A stretch of DNA of 64,000 nt from Nocardioides sp. AX2bis (GCF_902506435.1 NZ_LR733215.1:716414-780413); one strand, 5' to 3'. Counted from the first letter of the stretch, positions 50,427 through 63,960 are shown. Notes: generated by a model from the letters alone, not told the origin. Program-made: numbers and translations.

Positions 50427-50448
50427 CTCAGACCGGGAGGATGCCGCC

Positions 50449-50844
50449 GTGCCCACTGGCAAGGTCAAGTGGTTCGACACCGAGAAGGGCTTCGGGTTCC
50501 TCTCGCAGACCGAGGGCCCGGACGTCTACGTCCGCGCCGAGGCGCTGCCCGAGGGCGTCACCACGCTCAAGGCCGGCACCCGGGTCGAGTTCGGCATCGC
50601 CCAGGGCCGCCGGGGGGACCAGGCGCTGCAGGTGCGCGTGCTGGACGCGCCCACCTCGGTGGCGCGCAACCAGTCCCAGGCCAAGCGCCGCCGGCCCGAC
50701 GAGATGGTCCCGATCGTCGAGGACCTGATCCGGCTGCTGGACGACGTGGGGGAGTCCTACCGCCACGAGCGGCACCCGGACCCGCGCACGGCCCGCCCGA
50801 CGGCGAAGCTGCTGCGCGCGCTGGCCGACCAGCTCGAGCAGTAG
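50449..50844 (+). CDS. Cold-shock domain protein with C-terminal extension
   Basis: The 131-residue protein has a CSD at residues 1-66 with RNP1 KGFGFLS and RNP2-like VYVRAEAL (the usual VFVH is altered to VYVR). A basic/acidic tail of about 65 residues (RRRPDEMVPIVEDLIRLLDDVGESYRHERHPD...) follows. It resembles the long CspB-like proteins of actinobacteria and not the 67-residue CspA. It binds single-stranded RNA or DNA. Confidence 0.88.
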   Translation: MPTGKVKWFDTEKGFGFLSQTEGPDVYVRAEALPEGVTTLKAGTRVEFGIAQGRRGDQALQVRVLDAPTSVARNQSQAKRRRPDEMVPIVEDLIRLLDDVGESYRHERHPDPRTARPTAKLLRALADQLEQ

Positions 50845-50874
50845 CCCGACCGCCCGAGCGGCCCGCGCGCGACC

Positions 50875-52641
50875 TCAGAGCGGCGCGAGCCGGCCCTCGT
50901 CGGCCTGCGAGCGCGGCCGTCCGAGGAGCACGAACGCCGACCAGGCGACCAGCACCGCGCACGCCAGGCCCAGCCCGAGCTGCGGCACCAGGGGCAGCAC
51001 GATCCCGACGAAGCCGCCGACGACCCAGGCCAGCTGCAGCGTGGTGTCGCTGAGCGCGAACGCGCTGGCCTGCACCCGGGCCGGCACGCCCTCCTGGATG
51101 GTCGCGTCGAGCGACACCTTGCCCAGCGACTGCGCCAGGCCGGCCACCAGCCCCAGCCCGAAGAGCGTCGGCAGGCCGTAGAACAGCGCACCGAGCAGCG
51201 CGATCGCGGCGTCGGCGAGCAGGGCGACGACCACCATCGTGGCGGGGTCGATCCGCTTGGCCAGCGAGGCCGCCAGGATGCCGAGCGCGTTGCCGATGCC
51301 GGCGCCGGCGGCGACGACGCCGAGCAGCAGCTCGGGACGGTCCTCCCACCCGTCGATCGGGTTCTCGCGCAGCAGGAACGCCATGAACATGATGAGGAAC
51401 CCCGACATCCACCGCGGTCCGCAGTTGGCCCGCAGCGCGAAGGCGACCGACGCCGGGATGCGGGTGCTCCGCCGCTCCCGGGCCCTGCGTCGGGCACCCT
51501 CGCGTCGCGTCTCGTGGGGCGCCTCGTGGAGCGGCTGCTCCAGGGTCGGGTCGGTGGCCTGCTCGGCGGTCCGGCCGGCGGTCTGCTCGGCGGTCAGGTC
51601 TTCCGGGTGGGGGTCCGGCTCGAGCCCGGCGTCGGGGTCCAGCGGCCCCCCGTCGTACGACGCGGGGACCACCTGGAGGGGCACGGTCGGCTCGGCGGCC
51701 GCGACGTCGCGCCGGTCCGCACCGGGCCGCAGGTCGCGGTCCCCCTCAGGGTCGGGAGCGTGGTCCGGGCGCTCCCGCATCGACATGGCCGCCTCGCCCT
51801 CCGAGGAGTCGACCCTGCCCGGCAGCAGGATCGCCAGCACCGTGGCCACGACGAACAGCAGGAAGGCGTAGCGCAGCGCCCACTCCGAGCCGGCCGTCGC
51901 GGCCAGGGCGGCGATCGGCGCCGAGACCAGCGCACCGACGATGCCCGAGAGCGACACCCGGCCGTTGGCCTTGACCAGGGTCAGCGACGACGGCAGCAGG
52001 CGGGGGACGGCGGCCGCGCGGGTCACGCCGTACGCCTTGGACGCCACCAGCACGCCGAGGGCGGCGGGGAACAGCAGGGCGGAGTCGCTCGTGACGGCGC
52101 CCGCGAGGACCCAGCAGAAGAACGCGCGCAGGGCCATCGTCGCGCCGATCGCCCAGCGCCGGCCGTGGCTGAAGCGGTCCAGGAACGGCCCGATCAGGGG
52201 CGCGACGATCGCGAAGGGCAGCATCGTCAGGACCAGGAAGAGCGTGACCTGCCCGCGGGCCTCGCCGGTCGGGACCTGGAAGAACAGGGTGCCGGCCAGG
52301 GCGATCGCGACCGCGGCGTCCCCGGCGGTGTTGAAGGCGTGCATCTCGATCAGCCGCGAGAGCCCGGACTGGTCCGCGCCCTCCGCGCGCGCCGCGCGCC
52401 GGGCCTGGAAGACGGTGAAGCGGCCGGCGCGACCGGTCACCCGGGCCGCGCCGCCGACGCCACGACCGGTCGCCCGGACCCCGCCCGCCACGCCGCTGCC
52501 CAGGCCCCGGGCCACCCGGCCGGCCCGTCCCGCCCGGCCGGTCGGCGGGGTCGTCGGCGGGGTCGCCGACGGGGTCGCCGGCCCCTCCTGCGGACCCGGG
52601 TCGGTCCCGGAGGGGGAGGTGCCGGGGTGGTCCGAGCTCAT
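50875..52641 (-). CDS. MFS transporter with unusual N-terminus and long central loop
   Basis: The 588-residue protein has twelve likely helices. It starts with about 100 residues of Gly/Arg-rich sequence (GRAGRVARGLGSGVAGGVRATGRGVGG) before the first helix. The loop between the two halves is about 130 residues, acidic, with short repeats (TAEQTAGRTAEQATDPTLEQPL), then an Arg-rich stretch. Family segments include FLDRFSHGRRWAIGATM and DATIQEGVPARVQASAFALSD. The substrate is unknown; it is divergent from the DUF3027 gene. Neither extension has a recognised domain. Confidence 0.8.
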   Translation of the reverse strand: MSSDHPGTSPSGTDPGPQEGPATPSATPPTTPPTGRAGRAGRVARGLGSGVAGGVRATGRGVGGAARVTGRAGRFTVFQARRAARAEGADQSGLSRLIEMHAFNTAGDAAVAIALAGTLFFQVPTGEARGQVTLFLVLTMLPFAIVAPLIGPFLDRFSHGRRWAIGATMALRAFFCWVLAGAVTSDSALLFPAALGVLVASKAYGVTRAAAVPRLLPSSLTLVKANGRVSLSGIVGALVSAPIAALAATAGSEWALRYAFLLFVVATVLAILLPGRVDSSEGEAAMSMRERPDHAPDPEGDRDLRPGADRRDVAAAEPTVPLQVVPASYDGGPLDPDAGLEPDPHPEDLTAEQTAGRTAEQATDPTLEQPLHEAPHETRREGARRRARERRSTRIPASVAFALRANCGPRWMSGFLIMFMAFLLRENPIDGWEDRPELLLGVVAAGAGIGNALGILAASLAKRIDPATMVVVALLADAAIALLGALFYGLPTLFGLGLVAGLAQSLGKVSLDATIQEGVPARVQASAFALSDTTLQLAWVVGGFVGIVLPLVPQLGLGLACAVLVAWSAFVLLGRPRSQADEGRLAPL

Positions 52642-52732
52642 GGGTCCATCCTGCCTCTCCCGGGGACGCCGTCGTGGGACACCCCGACCCCCGCGCTGGA
52701 ACCGTGCGGCCCGATCCGTCACACTCTGCGGC

Positions 52733-53506
52733 GTGAGGACCCTGACGCGACGCCCGCCCGACGCGACCGCCGCCGGTGCGGTCGACCTCGCCCGCTCGGC
52801 GCTGCTGGAGGAGGTCGGGGCCGGCGACGTGGGCGACCACCTCGGCACCGACAACGAGGGCGACCGTCTGGTCACGCACCGCTTCGGCTGCACCCGCACC
52901 GGCTACCGCGGGTGGCACTGGTCGGTCACGGTGGTCCGGGCCTCCCGCCAGAAGAACGTCACGGTCGACGAGATCGTGCTGGTCCCCGGCGACGAGGCCA
53001 TCGTGGCCCCGGCCTGGGTGCCCTACCGCGAGCGGATCCGCCCCGGTGACCTCTCCCCGGGCGACCTGCTGCCGGTGGAGGAGGAGGACCCGCGCCTGGT
53101 CCCGACCTACTCCTTCGGCGACGACCCCCTGGACGCCGACGAGAAGGCCCAGGTCCGCCAGGTCGCCGGCGACCTCGGCCTGGGCCGGGTCCGCACCCTC
53201 TCGCCGGAGGGCCGCGACCTCGCCGCCGAGCGGTGGTACGACGGCGACCCCGGCCCCGAGGCCCTGATCGCGAAGTCCGCGCCCCAGTCCTGCGACGGGT
53301 GCGGCTTCCTGGTCCGCCTGGCCGGGCCGCTCTCGCTCATGTTCGGGGTGTGCGCCAACGGCGACGCCAACGACGACGCCCGCGTGGTGTCCCTGGACCA
53401 CGGGTGCGGCGCGCACTCGGAGGCCTCGCTGGGCCGCAAGCACGACCCGCAGCCGCTGCCCGAGCACGTCCTCGACACGCTCCTGGACGACGTCGAGACC
53501 TTCTAG
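52733..53506 (+). CDS. DUF3027 protein
   Basis: The 257-residue actinobacterial protein has HRFGCTRTGYRGWHWSVTVVRASRQKNVTVDEIVLVPGDEAIVAPAWVPYRERIRPGDLSPGDLLP. A later CDGCGFLVRLAGPLSLMFGVCANG contains a four-Cys-like motif that could bind zinc. This is the DUF3027 pattern, conserved across actinobacteria and of unknown function. It begins at GTG 52733, 91 bases from the divergent MFS gene. Confidence 0.88.
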   Translation: MRTLTRRPPDATAAGAVDLARSALLEEVGAGDVGDHLGTDNEGDRLVTHRFGCTRTGYRGWHWSVTVVRASRQKNVTVDEIVLVPGDEAIVAPAWVPYRERIRPGDLSPGDLLPVEEEDPRLVPTYSFGDDPLDADEKAQVRQVAGDLGLGRVRTLSPEGRDLAAERWYDGDPGPEALIAKSAPQSCDGCGFLVRLAGPLSLMFGVCANGDANDDARVVSLDHGCGAHSEASLGRKHDPQPLPEHVLDTLLDDVETF

Positions 53507-53533
53507 GGCGCGGCCCCGGCCTCGGTCCCGTCC

Positions 53534-54172
53534 TCAGGCAGGGGCGACGCGGTCGGTGGTGCGGGCGAGCACCCACACGGCGTAAGCCTGCGCGGGCGGG
53601 TGCAGCTCGTAGGAGCCGTACCGGGCGTCGACGTGCAGCCCTGCGGCCGCCGCGTCGGCAGTGAAGTCCTCGGGCGCGTAGTCGCGACTCGTGGTGGGGC
53701 CGTCCACCGGGTGGAAGCCGACCAGCACCCGGCCACCGGGCGCCAGGAGGTCGTGCAGGCGCCGCAGCACCGCGACCTCCGTGCCCTCGGCCACGAAGAC
53801 CATCACGTTGCCGACGGCGACCACGAGGTCGTAGGCCTCCGGTGCGCCCGCCGCCGCCAGCATGCCGGCGTCCACGTCGAGCACGTCGACCGGCAGCACC
53901 GCCAGGTCGGGGTAGGTGGCCTGCGCCCGGGCCACCAGACCGGCGTCGGGCTCGACGGCCAGGACGTGGTGCCCGCGCTGCTGCAGCGCCGCCGCGACGC
54001 GACCCATGCCGGCGCCGGCGTCGAGCACCCGCGCCCCCCGGGGGCACAGGGCGTCGGCCAGCCGGGCCTCGCCGTCGACGTCCTCGCCGTCGGCGACCAG
54101 CGTCGCGAAGGTCTCGGCGTAGTAGTCGTTGTCGGACCCGCCGGCCGCCCAGCGGGTCGGAGGGGCGGTCAC
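53534..54172 (-). CDS. SAM-dependent methyltransferase
   Basis: The 212-residue enzyme shows VLDAGAGMGRVAAALQQRGHHVLAVEPDAGLVARAQ (motifs I and II), DLVVAVGNVMVFV and GTEVAVLRRLHDLLAPGGRVLVGFHPVDG. The FHPVDG ending of the sheet is common in actinobacterial proteins annotated as class I methyltransferase. The GTG at 54172 overlaps the DUF2530 stop, so the two are co-transcribed. The substrate is unknown. Confidence 0.8.
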   Translation of the reverse strand: MTAPPTRWAAGGSDNDYYAETFATLVADGEDVDGEARLADALCPRGARVLDAGAGMGRVAAALQQRGHHVLAVEPDAGLVARAQATYPDLAVLPVDVLDVDAGMLAAAGAPEAYDLVVAVGNVMVFVAEGTEVAVLRRLHDLLAPGGRVLVGFHPVDGPTTSRDYAPEDFTADAAAAGLHVDARYGSYELHPPAQAYAVWVLARTTDRVAPA

Positions 54173-54528
54173 GGTCCGGGGACCGGCGGGTCGGTCGGCA
54201 CCGGGGGCTCGGGGGCGACGGCCGTCGCGGCCTCGGCCGCGTCGACCTGCACCTCGCGGTCCCGGCGGACCCGACGGTGCCGGCGGCAGTACTCCAGGCC
54301 GAGGAAGCCCAGGCCGACCCCCGCCAGGCAGGTCCACAGCCACCACAGCCGGCCCGAGGACTCCAGCTGGCCGTAGAAGGGCAGCAGGGCCAGGAAGGTG
54401 AGGAGGAAGAGGGCGATGCCGACCTCGACGGTGCGGACCCCGTCGACGTCCAGCGGCTCGACGTCGGCGACGAGGTAGGTACGACGGCCGATCTCGTGCG
54501 CCACCGGTTGGTCGTCGCGCAGCTCCAC
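54169..54528 (-). CDS. DUF2530 membrane protein
   Basis: The 119-residue protein has two membrane helices, VEVGIALFLLTFLALLPFYG and RLWWLWTCLAGVGLGFLGLEYC, flanked by a basic RRHRRVRRDR and a Pro-rich tail. The PLDVDG..TV.VG run and WWLWTCLAG motif identify DUF2530, which is actinobacterial and of unknown role. The GTG at 54528 is preferred over the one at 54537 because the -10 TAGCGT covers 54541-54536. Confidence 0.78.
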   Translation of the reverse strand: MELRDDQPVAHEIGRRTYLVADVEPLDVDGVRTVEVGIALFLLTFLALLPFYGQLESSGRLWWLWTCLAGVGLGFLGLEYCRRHRRVRRDREVQVDAAEAATAVAPEPPVPTDPPVPGP

Positions 54529-54593
54529 GGGCCTCACGCTAGCCGAAACACACCCGTCACCAGCGCGGTCCCCGGTTCTGGCACCCTGCTGCC

Positions 54594-56072
<1,479 letters not shown>

Positions 56073-56138
56073 GCCGAGATGACGCTCGCGGACAGCCGAG
56101 ATGACGGTTGCGGCGCGTCGAGATGACGATTCCGGCGC
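56073..56138 (+). repeat. 22-bp unit array R5 (3 units)
   Basis: Units 56073-56094, 56095-56116 and 56117-56138 start at the first base after the purine permease stop codon. Units 2 and 3 are variants (GGTTGCGG and GATTCCGG). The array ends 16 bases before the start of the frameshifted hydrolase gene. Confidence 0.9.
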
Positions 56139-56154
56139 GTGCCAGGGTGGTCCG

Positions 56155-56974
56155 GTGCTGCCGCCGACGTCCCTGAGCCTGCACCGACCGACCCGTCCGA
56201 CGGGTGCGGCCGTCCTGGTCCTCGCCGGCTCGAGCGGGGCCCGGGAGGACGACCGGGCCGCCCTGCTCGCCGAGCACGGCGCGGTGGCACTGGCGCTGCG
56301 GTGGTTCGGCGGCCCGGGACAGCAGCCGGCGCCGTACGACGTCCCGCTCGAGACGTTCCACGTGGCGGTCGACCTGCTCGAGCGGGAGGGCGACCGCCTC
56401 GGGGTCCTCGGCTCCTCCTTCGGTGCCGAGGCCGCCCTGCTGACGGCCGCCCGCGACCCCCGCCTGCTCCACGTGGCGGCGCTGGCTCCCACCCCGGTGG
56501 TGTGGGCGGGCACCGACGAGGCGCCGGGCCACCTCGCACTGGACCTGGCGTGGCGACCCGGTGCCGTACGTGCCGTTCGACGCGACGTGGGTGCCGAGCA
56601 CGGACCCGCCCGCGTTCCGCACCCTCTACGAGCAGAGCCTCCGCGCCTCGGCCGACCGGGTCCCCGCGGCGAGCATCGCCGTCGAGGACGTCCGTGGCGA
56701 GGTGCTGGTGGTGGGCGGCGAGGACGACCAGGTCTGGCCGGGGGCCGACTTCGCCCGGGCCGTGGCCGACCGGCGGCGCGCCCACGGGCTCGACACGGCG
56801 GTCGTCACCGCGCCGGGGGCCGGCCACCGGGTCGTCCTGCCGGGGGAACGTCCCGTACGCCGGGGGCGCGCCATGGCCCGGGGCGGCACCCCGGCCGCCG
56901 ACGCCGCGCTCGGGCTCGCCGCCTGGCCACACCTGTGCCGCGTGCTCGGCCTGCGCACGGAGGAGCCCCGATGA
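56155..56974 (+). pseudogene. Alpha/beta hydrolase (BAAT/dienelactone type), frameshifted
   Basis: The N-terminal half (VLPPTSLSLHRP ... AAVLVLAGSSGAREDDRAALLAEHG, nucleophile elbow LGSSFGAEAAL) reads in one frame to about 56545. The C-terminal half (RGDPVPYVPFDATWVPS ... EVLVVGGEDDQVWPG with the acid residue, and GAGHRVVLPGE with the His) reads in the +1 frame and stops at 56972-56974. A gain of one base, or loss of two, in about 56535-56550 explains it. In-frame translation past that point becomes Arg/Gly-rich. Either a real pseudogene or a sequencing error; family members hydrolyse acyl thioesters or esters. Confidence 0.75.
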
Positions 56975-57459
56975 CGACCCCGATCGCCACGCTCGACCTC
57001 GGCCGACAGCGGTACGCCGTGCACCGCGCGCGCCGCACGGACCTCCCGGCCCTGGTCCGGCTCCTGCGCGACGACCCGCTCGGCCGGACCAGGGAGGGGA
57101 GTGACGTCGGGCCGTACGAGACCGCCTTCGAGTCCGTCGACCGCGACCCGGCGCACCTGCTGGTCGCCGTCCGGGACGCCGACGACGCGGTGGTCGCGAC
57201 GCTCCAGCTGACCCTGCTCCCGGGGCTGTCGCGCGGGGGAGCGACCCGGCTGCAGGTGGAGGGCGTCCGGGTCCACGCCGACGTCCGGGGAGCCGGGCTG
57301 GGTGCGGCGCTGCTGACCTGGGCGGCTGCGTGGGGACGCGAGCAGGGAGCGACGCTGGCGCAGCTGACGACCGACGAGCGGCGCCCGGACGCGCGCCGCT
57401 TCTACGAGCGGCTCGGCTGGGTCGCCACCCACACCGGCATGAAGCTCCCCCTCGCCTGA
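56971..57459 (+). CDS. GNAT-family N-acetyltransferase
   Basis: The 162-residue enzyme has the GNAT fold. LQLTLLPGLSRGGATRLQVEGVRVHADVRGAGLGAALLTWAAAWGREQGATLAQL contains the acetyl-CoA pyrophosphate loop (RGAGLGAAL, Q/RxxGxG/A). RRFYERLGWVATHTGMKLPL is the usual C-terminus of PhnO-like members. The ATG overlaps the stop of the hydrolase gene. The acceptor amine is unknown. Confidence 0.85.
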   Translation: MTTPIATLDLGRQRYAVHRARRTDLPALVRLLRDDPLGRTREGSDVGPYETAFESVDRDPAHLLVAVRDADDAVVATLQLTLLPGLSRGGATRLQVEGVRVHADVRGAGLGAALLTWAAAWGREQGATLAQLTTDERRPDARRFYERLGWVATHTGMKLPLA

Positions 57460-57488
57460 CCCGGACCGGCACCCCGGGCACCCCGGGC

Positions 57489-57576
57489 GCGCCGGAACCG
57501 TCATGTCGCCGCGCCGCAACCGTCATCTCGGTGCGCCGCAACCGTCATCTCGGCTGTCCGCGGGGGTCATCTCGGC
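57489..57576 (-). repeat. 22-bp unit array R6 (4 units)
   Basis: Read on the minus strand the four units are 57576-57555, 57554-57533, 57532-57511 and 57510-57489. The first has GAGATGACCCCCGCGG and the later ones are GGTTGCGG/GGTTCCGG variants. The array lies between the GNAT and MarR genes and ends about 15 bases before the MarR operator region. Confidence 0.88.
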
Positions 57577-57590
57577 GGAATGCTTAGCAA

Positions 57591-57608
57591 GAGCAATGAC
57601 TTATGCTC
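57591..57608 (+). promoter_or_regulatory. marR-type operator over the promoter
   Basis: GAGCA (57591-57595) and TGCTC (57604-57608) form an inverted repeat with an 8-base spacer in a markedly AT-rich stretch. The -10 TATGCT (57602-57607) lies inside it, 6 bases before the ATG at 57614, giving a leaderless transcript. An autorepressor site is the natural reading. Confidence 0.5.
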
Positions 57609-57613
57609 ATGAC

Positions 57614-58057
57614 ATGCCGACCGTCGCCCACGCCGCCCGCACCGACGCGGGGCTCGCCTCCGAGCTCCGCCTCTCCGTCATGCGCCTGCGTCGCCGGCTC
57701 TTCACCGAGCGCCACCCCGACAACGAGCTCTCGCTCGGGGCGATGACGGTCCTCGGCTGCCTCTTCCGCCACGGCGACCTGCCGGTCGGCGAGCTCGCGG
57801 CCCGCGAGCTGGTCCAGCCGCCGAGCATGACCCGCACCGTCAACGCCCTGGCCGACCTCGGCCAGGTCGAGCGACGCCCCCACGACAGCGACCGCCGCCT
57901 GGTCGTCGTCCACCTCACCGACCTCGGCCGCGCCACGGTCCTGGCCGACCGCCGTCGCCGCGACGCCTGGCTCGCCCGCCGCCTGCGCGACCTGACCCCC
58001 GAGGAGCGCGACGTCCTGCGCCGGGCCGCCCCGCTCCTGGAGAGGCTGTCCAGCTAA
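57614..58057 (+). CDS. MarR-family transcriptional regulator
   Basis: The 147-residue regulator has a winged helix: LGAMTVLGCLFRHGDLPVGELAARELVQPPSMTRTVNALADLGQVERRPHDSDRRLVVVHLTDLGRATV. The DxRxxxVxLT wing is intact. The transporter gene begins at the base after the TAA stop. MarR repressors that adjoin an MFS pump usually control it in response to a phenolic or drug-like ligand. Confidence 0.9.
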   Translation: MPTVAHAARTDAGLASELRLSVMRLRRRLFTERHPDNELSLGAMTVLGCLFRHGDLPVGELAARELVQPPSMTRTVNALADLGQVERRPHDSDRRLVVVHLTDLGRATVLADRRRRDAWLARRLRDLTPEERDVLRRAAPLLERLSS

Positions 58058-59353
58058 GTGAGCCCCACCTTCCGCTCCCTGGCCCACCCCAACTACCGCC
58101 GCTACGCCGCCGGCAACCTGATCTCGAACACCGGGACCTGGATGCAGCGCGTGGCCCAGGACTGGCTGGTCCTGCTGCTGGCGACCAACGACGCCGCCGC
58201 GATCGGCATCACCACCGGGCTGCAGTTCCTGCCGTTCCTGCTGCTCTCGCCGTTCGCCGGCCTGGTCGCCGACCGGATGCCCAAGCGCCGGATGCTGCAG
58301 CTGACCAACATCGGCATGGCCGCACCCGCGATCGTCCTGGGCCTGCTGGCCGTCACCGGGACGGCCCAGCTCTGGCACGTCTACGTTCTGGCCTTCCTGC
58401 TCGGGGTGGCCTCGGCCTTCGACGCCCCGGCCCGGCAGTCGTTCGTGTCCGAGATCGTCGACGCCGACGACCTCTCCAACGCCGTGGGCCTCAACTCCGC
58501 CGGGTTCAACGCAGCCAGGCTGATCGGCCCCGCGGTCGCCGGCCTCTCGATCGCCGCGCTCGGCTCCGGCGTGCAGGCCACCGGGTGGGTGATCCTGCTG
58601 AACGGGCTGTCGTACGCCGCCCCGGTCTGGTGCCTGGCCGCGATGGACCCCCGGCTGCTGCACGTGGCCACCCCGGTGGGTCGCAGCCCCGGGCAGATCC
58701 GGGAGGCCGTCTCGTACGTCCGCGGCCGCCCCGACCTGCTGCTGATCATGGGCGTGGTGCTCTTCGCGGGCATGTTCGGGCTGAACTTCCAGATGACCTC
58801 CGCGCTGATGGCCACCGAGGTCTTCGACAAGGGGTCGACCGAGTTCGGGCTGCTCGGGACGTTCCTGGCCGTGGGGTCCCTCGGCGGGGCGCTGGTCGCG
58901 GCCGGCCGGGTCCGGGTGCGGCACCGGCTGGTCGTGGGGGCCGCGCTGACCTTCGGCGCCGTCGAGGTCGTCGCCGGCCTGGCCCCGGTCTACTGGGTCT
59001 ACGCGGCGCTCTGCCCGGTCCTCGGCCTGACCGCGCTGACGATGATGACCAGCGCCAACACCTTCATGCAGATGAACACCGACGACGGCATGCGCGGGCG
59101 CGTGATGGCGCTCTACCTGATGATCTTCATCGGCTCGACCCCGATCGGAGCGCCCCTGATGGGCTGGGTCGGGGAGGTCCTCGGCGCCCGGTGGACCCTG
59201 ATCGGCGGGGGAGCGGCCACCATGCTCGGGGTCGGGGCGACCAGCGCCGCCTACCTGCTGCACCACCGCCGTACGCTCGCGCGTGGCGGGCCGGACACCG
59301 ACGACCGCGACGGCGACCGCGACGAGGCCCGGAGGGCCGCGGCCGCGTTTTGA
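58058..59353 (+). CDS. MFS transporter (EntS-like)
   Basis: The 431-residue protein has 11-12 helices and motifs of the EntS/DUF894 group: SLAHPNYRRYAAGNLISNTGTWMQRVAQDWLVLLLA, GLVADRMPKRRML, SAFDAPARQSFVSEIV and NSAGFNAARLIGPAVAGLS. GTG start at 58058, directly after the MarR stop. Members export enterobactin-like compounds or drugs. The -35 of the str operon overlaps the stop codon. Confidence 0.85.
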   Translation: MSPTFRSLAHPNYRRYAAGNLISNTGTWMQRVAQDWLVLLLATNDAAAIGITTGLQFLPFLLLSPFAGLVADRMPKRRMLQLTNIGMAAPAIVLGLLAVTGTAQLWHVYVLAFLLGVASAFDAPARQSFVSEIVDADDLSNAVGLNSAGFNAARLIGPAVAGLSIAALGSGVQATGWVILLNGLSYAAPVWCLAAMDPRLLHVATPVGRSPGQIREAVSYVRGRPDLLLIMGVVLFAGMFGLNFQMTSALMATEVFDKGSTEFGLLGTFLAVGSLGGALVAAGRVRVRHRLVVGAALTFGAVEVVAGLAPVYWVYAALCPVLGLTALTMMTSANTFMQMNTDDGMRGRVMALYLMIFIGSTPIGAPLMGWVGEVLGARWTLIGGGAATMLGVGATSAAYLLHHRRTLARGGPDTDDRDGDRDEARRAAAAF

Positions 59354-59378
59354 CCCTCCTGGGGCCGCCCGGTAGCCT
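59350..59378 (+). promoter_or_regulatory. str operon promoter
   Basis: -35 TTGACC (59350-59355) and -10 TAGCCT (59373-59378) are separated by exactly 17 bases, the best sigma-A-type promoter in the window. The -35 overlaps the stop codon of the MFS gene. The rpsL leader is about 195 bases; no known riboswitch or attenuator was recognised in it. Confidence 0.75.
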
Positions 59379-59581
59379 CGGTTCTCGTGTCTGGGTCACC
59401 CAGACCGTCGAGCGCGCCCCCGAGGGTCCCGAACCGGGTCCCACCCGCAGATCTGACGAGTACGGCCCTCCAGGCCGCTCGCGGGCGGGGTGCGGTCCGC
59501 GGCACACACAGCAGCAGCGCAGTACCGCCGTGCCCGGCAGGTCGCCGGGTTCTGATGAGCAACAGGAAAGAGAACCACCAG

Positions 59582-59956
59582 GTGCCCACCATCAACCAGC
59601 TGGTCCGCAAGGGCCGTGCCGACAAGGTGTCGAAGAACAAGACGCCTGCGCTCAAGGGTTCGCCCCAGCGCCGCGGTGTCTGCACCCGCGTCTACACCAC
59701 CACCCCGAAGAAGCCGAACTCCGCCCTGCGCAAGGTCGCCCGCGTGCGCCTGTCCAGCGGCGTCGAGGTCACCGCCTACATCCCCGGGGTCGGCCACAAC
59801 CTCCAGGAGCACTCCATCGTGCTCGTCCGCGGCGGCCGGGTGAAGGACCTCCCCGGCGTCCGCTACAAGATCATCCGCGGCTCGCTGGACACCCAGGGCG
59901 TCAAGAACCGTAAGCAGGCCCGCAGCCGTTACGGCGCGAAGAAGGAGAAGAGCTGA
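59582..59956 (+). CDS. rpsL: 30S ribosomal protein S12
   Basis: The 124-residue protein is full length, with [11 protein letters not shown] at the start and [19 protein letters not shown] in the decoding-site loop. Lys43 and Lys88 are the streptomycin-sensitive residues, so no resistance substitution is present at those two sites. The GTG at 59582 is preceded by AGGAAAG (59564-59570). S12 acts in decoding at the ribosomal A site. Confidence 0.98.
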   Translation: MPTINQLVRKGRADKVSKNKTPALKGSPQRRGVCTRVYTTTPKKPNSALRKVARVRLSSGVEVTAYIPGVGHNLQEHSIVLVRGGRVKDLPGVRYKIIRGSLDTQGVKNRKQARSRYGAKKEKS

Positions 59957-59957
59957 C

Positions 59958-60428
59958 ATGCCGCGCAAGGGTCCCGCTCCGAAGCGCCCGATCGACATCG
60001 ACCCGGTCTTCGGGTCCCAGCTGGTCAGCCAGCTCGTGTCGAAGGTGCTCATCGACGGCAAGAAGCAGGTTGCACAGCGCATCGTCTACACCGCGCTCGA
60101 GGGCTGCCGCGAGAAGAACGGCACCGACCCGGTGATCACGCTCAAGCGTGCGCTGGACAACGTGAAGCCGGCCATCGAGGTCAAGTCGCGCCGCGTCGGT
60201 GGCGCCACCTACCAGGTCCCGATCGAGGTCAAGGGCACGCGCGGCACCACGCTCGCGCTGCGCTGGCTCGTCGGCTACGCCGCGGACCGTCGTGAGAAGA
60301 CGATGGCCGAGCGACTGATGAACGAGATCCTCGACGCCTCCAACGGCCTCGGTGCCGCGGTGAAGAAGCGCGAGGACACCCACAAGATGGCCGACTCCAA
60401 CAAGGCCTTCGCCCACTACCGCTGGTGA
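59958..60428 (+). CDS. rpsG: 30S ribosomal protein S7
   Basis: The 156-residue protein begins [27 protein letters not shown] and ends [14 protein letters not shown], both standard actinobacterial S7. It nucleates assembly of the 30S head. An AAGGAG within the end of rpsL is its ribosome-binding site; only one base separates the rpsL stop from its ATG. Confidence 0.98.
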   Translation: MPRKGPAPKRPIDIDPVFGSQLVSQLVSKVLIDGKKQVAQRIVYTALEGCREKNGTDPVITLKRALDNVKPAIEVKSRRVGGATYQVPIEVKGTRGTTLALRWLVGYAADRREKTMAERLMNEILDASNGLGAAVKKREDTHKMADSNKAFAHYRW

Positions 60429-60514
60429 CCCCCGGGCGCCGGCCCCCGACGTACGACACGGGCCGGCCGGCCCCGACCACCCCCGTCCTCGACGCAAAGG
60501 AAGCGTGAGCCCTC

Positions 60515-62626
<2,112 letters not shown>

Positions 62627-62694
62627 CGTCCGCGCTCCTCGGCACACGCACACACGTACGAGTCAGTCAACAGACACATCAGGAGGAGCCACAA

Positions 62695-63891
<1,197 letters not shown>

Positions 63892-63923
63892 CGCACCCCG
63901 CGACCTAGTCGCACCTGCACCAC

Positions 63924-63960
63924 CACGAGAGGCCTCGCCCGTCGGGCGGGGCCTCTCGTG
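63924..63960 (+). terminator. Terminator of the str operon
   Basis: CACGAGAGGCC (63924-63934) pairs with GGCCTCTCGTG (63950-63960), and inner CGCCC/GGGCG pairs extend the stem around a short loop. It is the strongest hairpin after a gene end in the window and lies 33 bases after the tuf stop. The remaining 40 bases of the window hold nothing recognisable. Confidence 0.85.

Noticed and set aside
51556..51615. Tandem GC-rich repeats near the middle of the MFS gene as a regulatory repeat
   Set aside because: They encode the TAEQ-like loop in frame and fit normal coding; treated as protein low complexity.
59379..59581. Riboswitch or attenuator in the rpsL leader
   Set aside because: No recognised aptamer pattern or clear alternate stems; only the promoter is supported.
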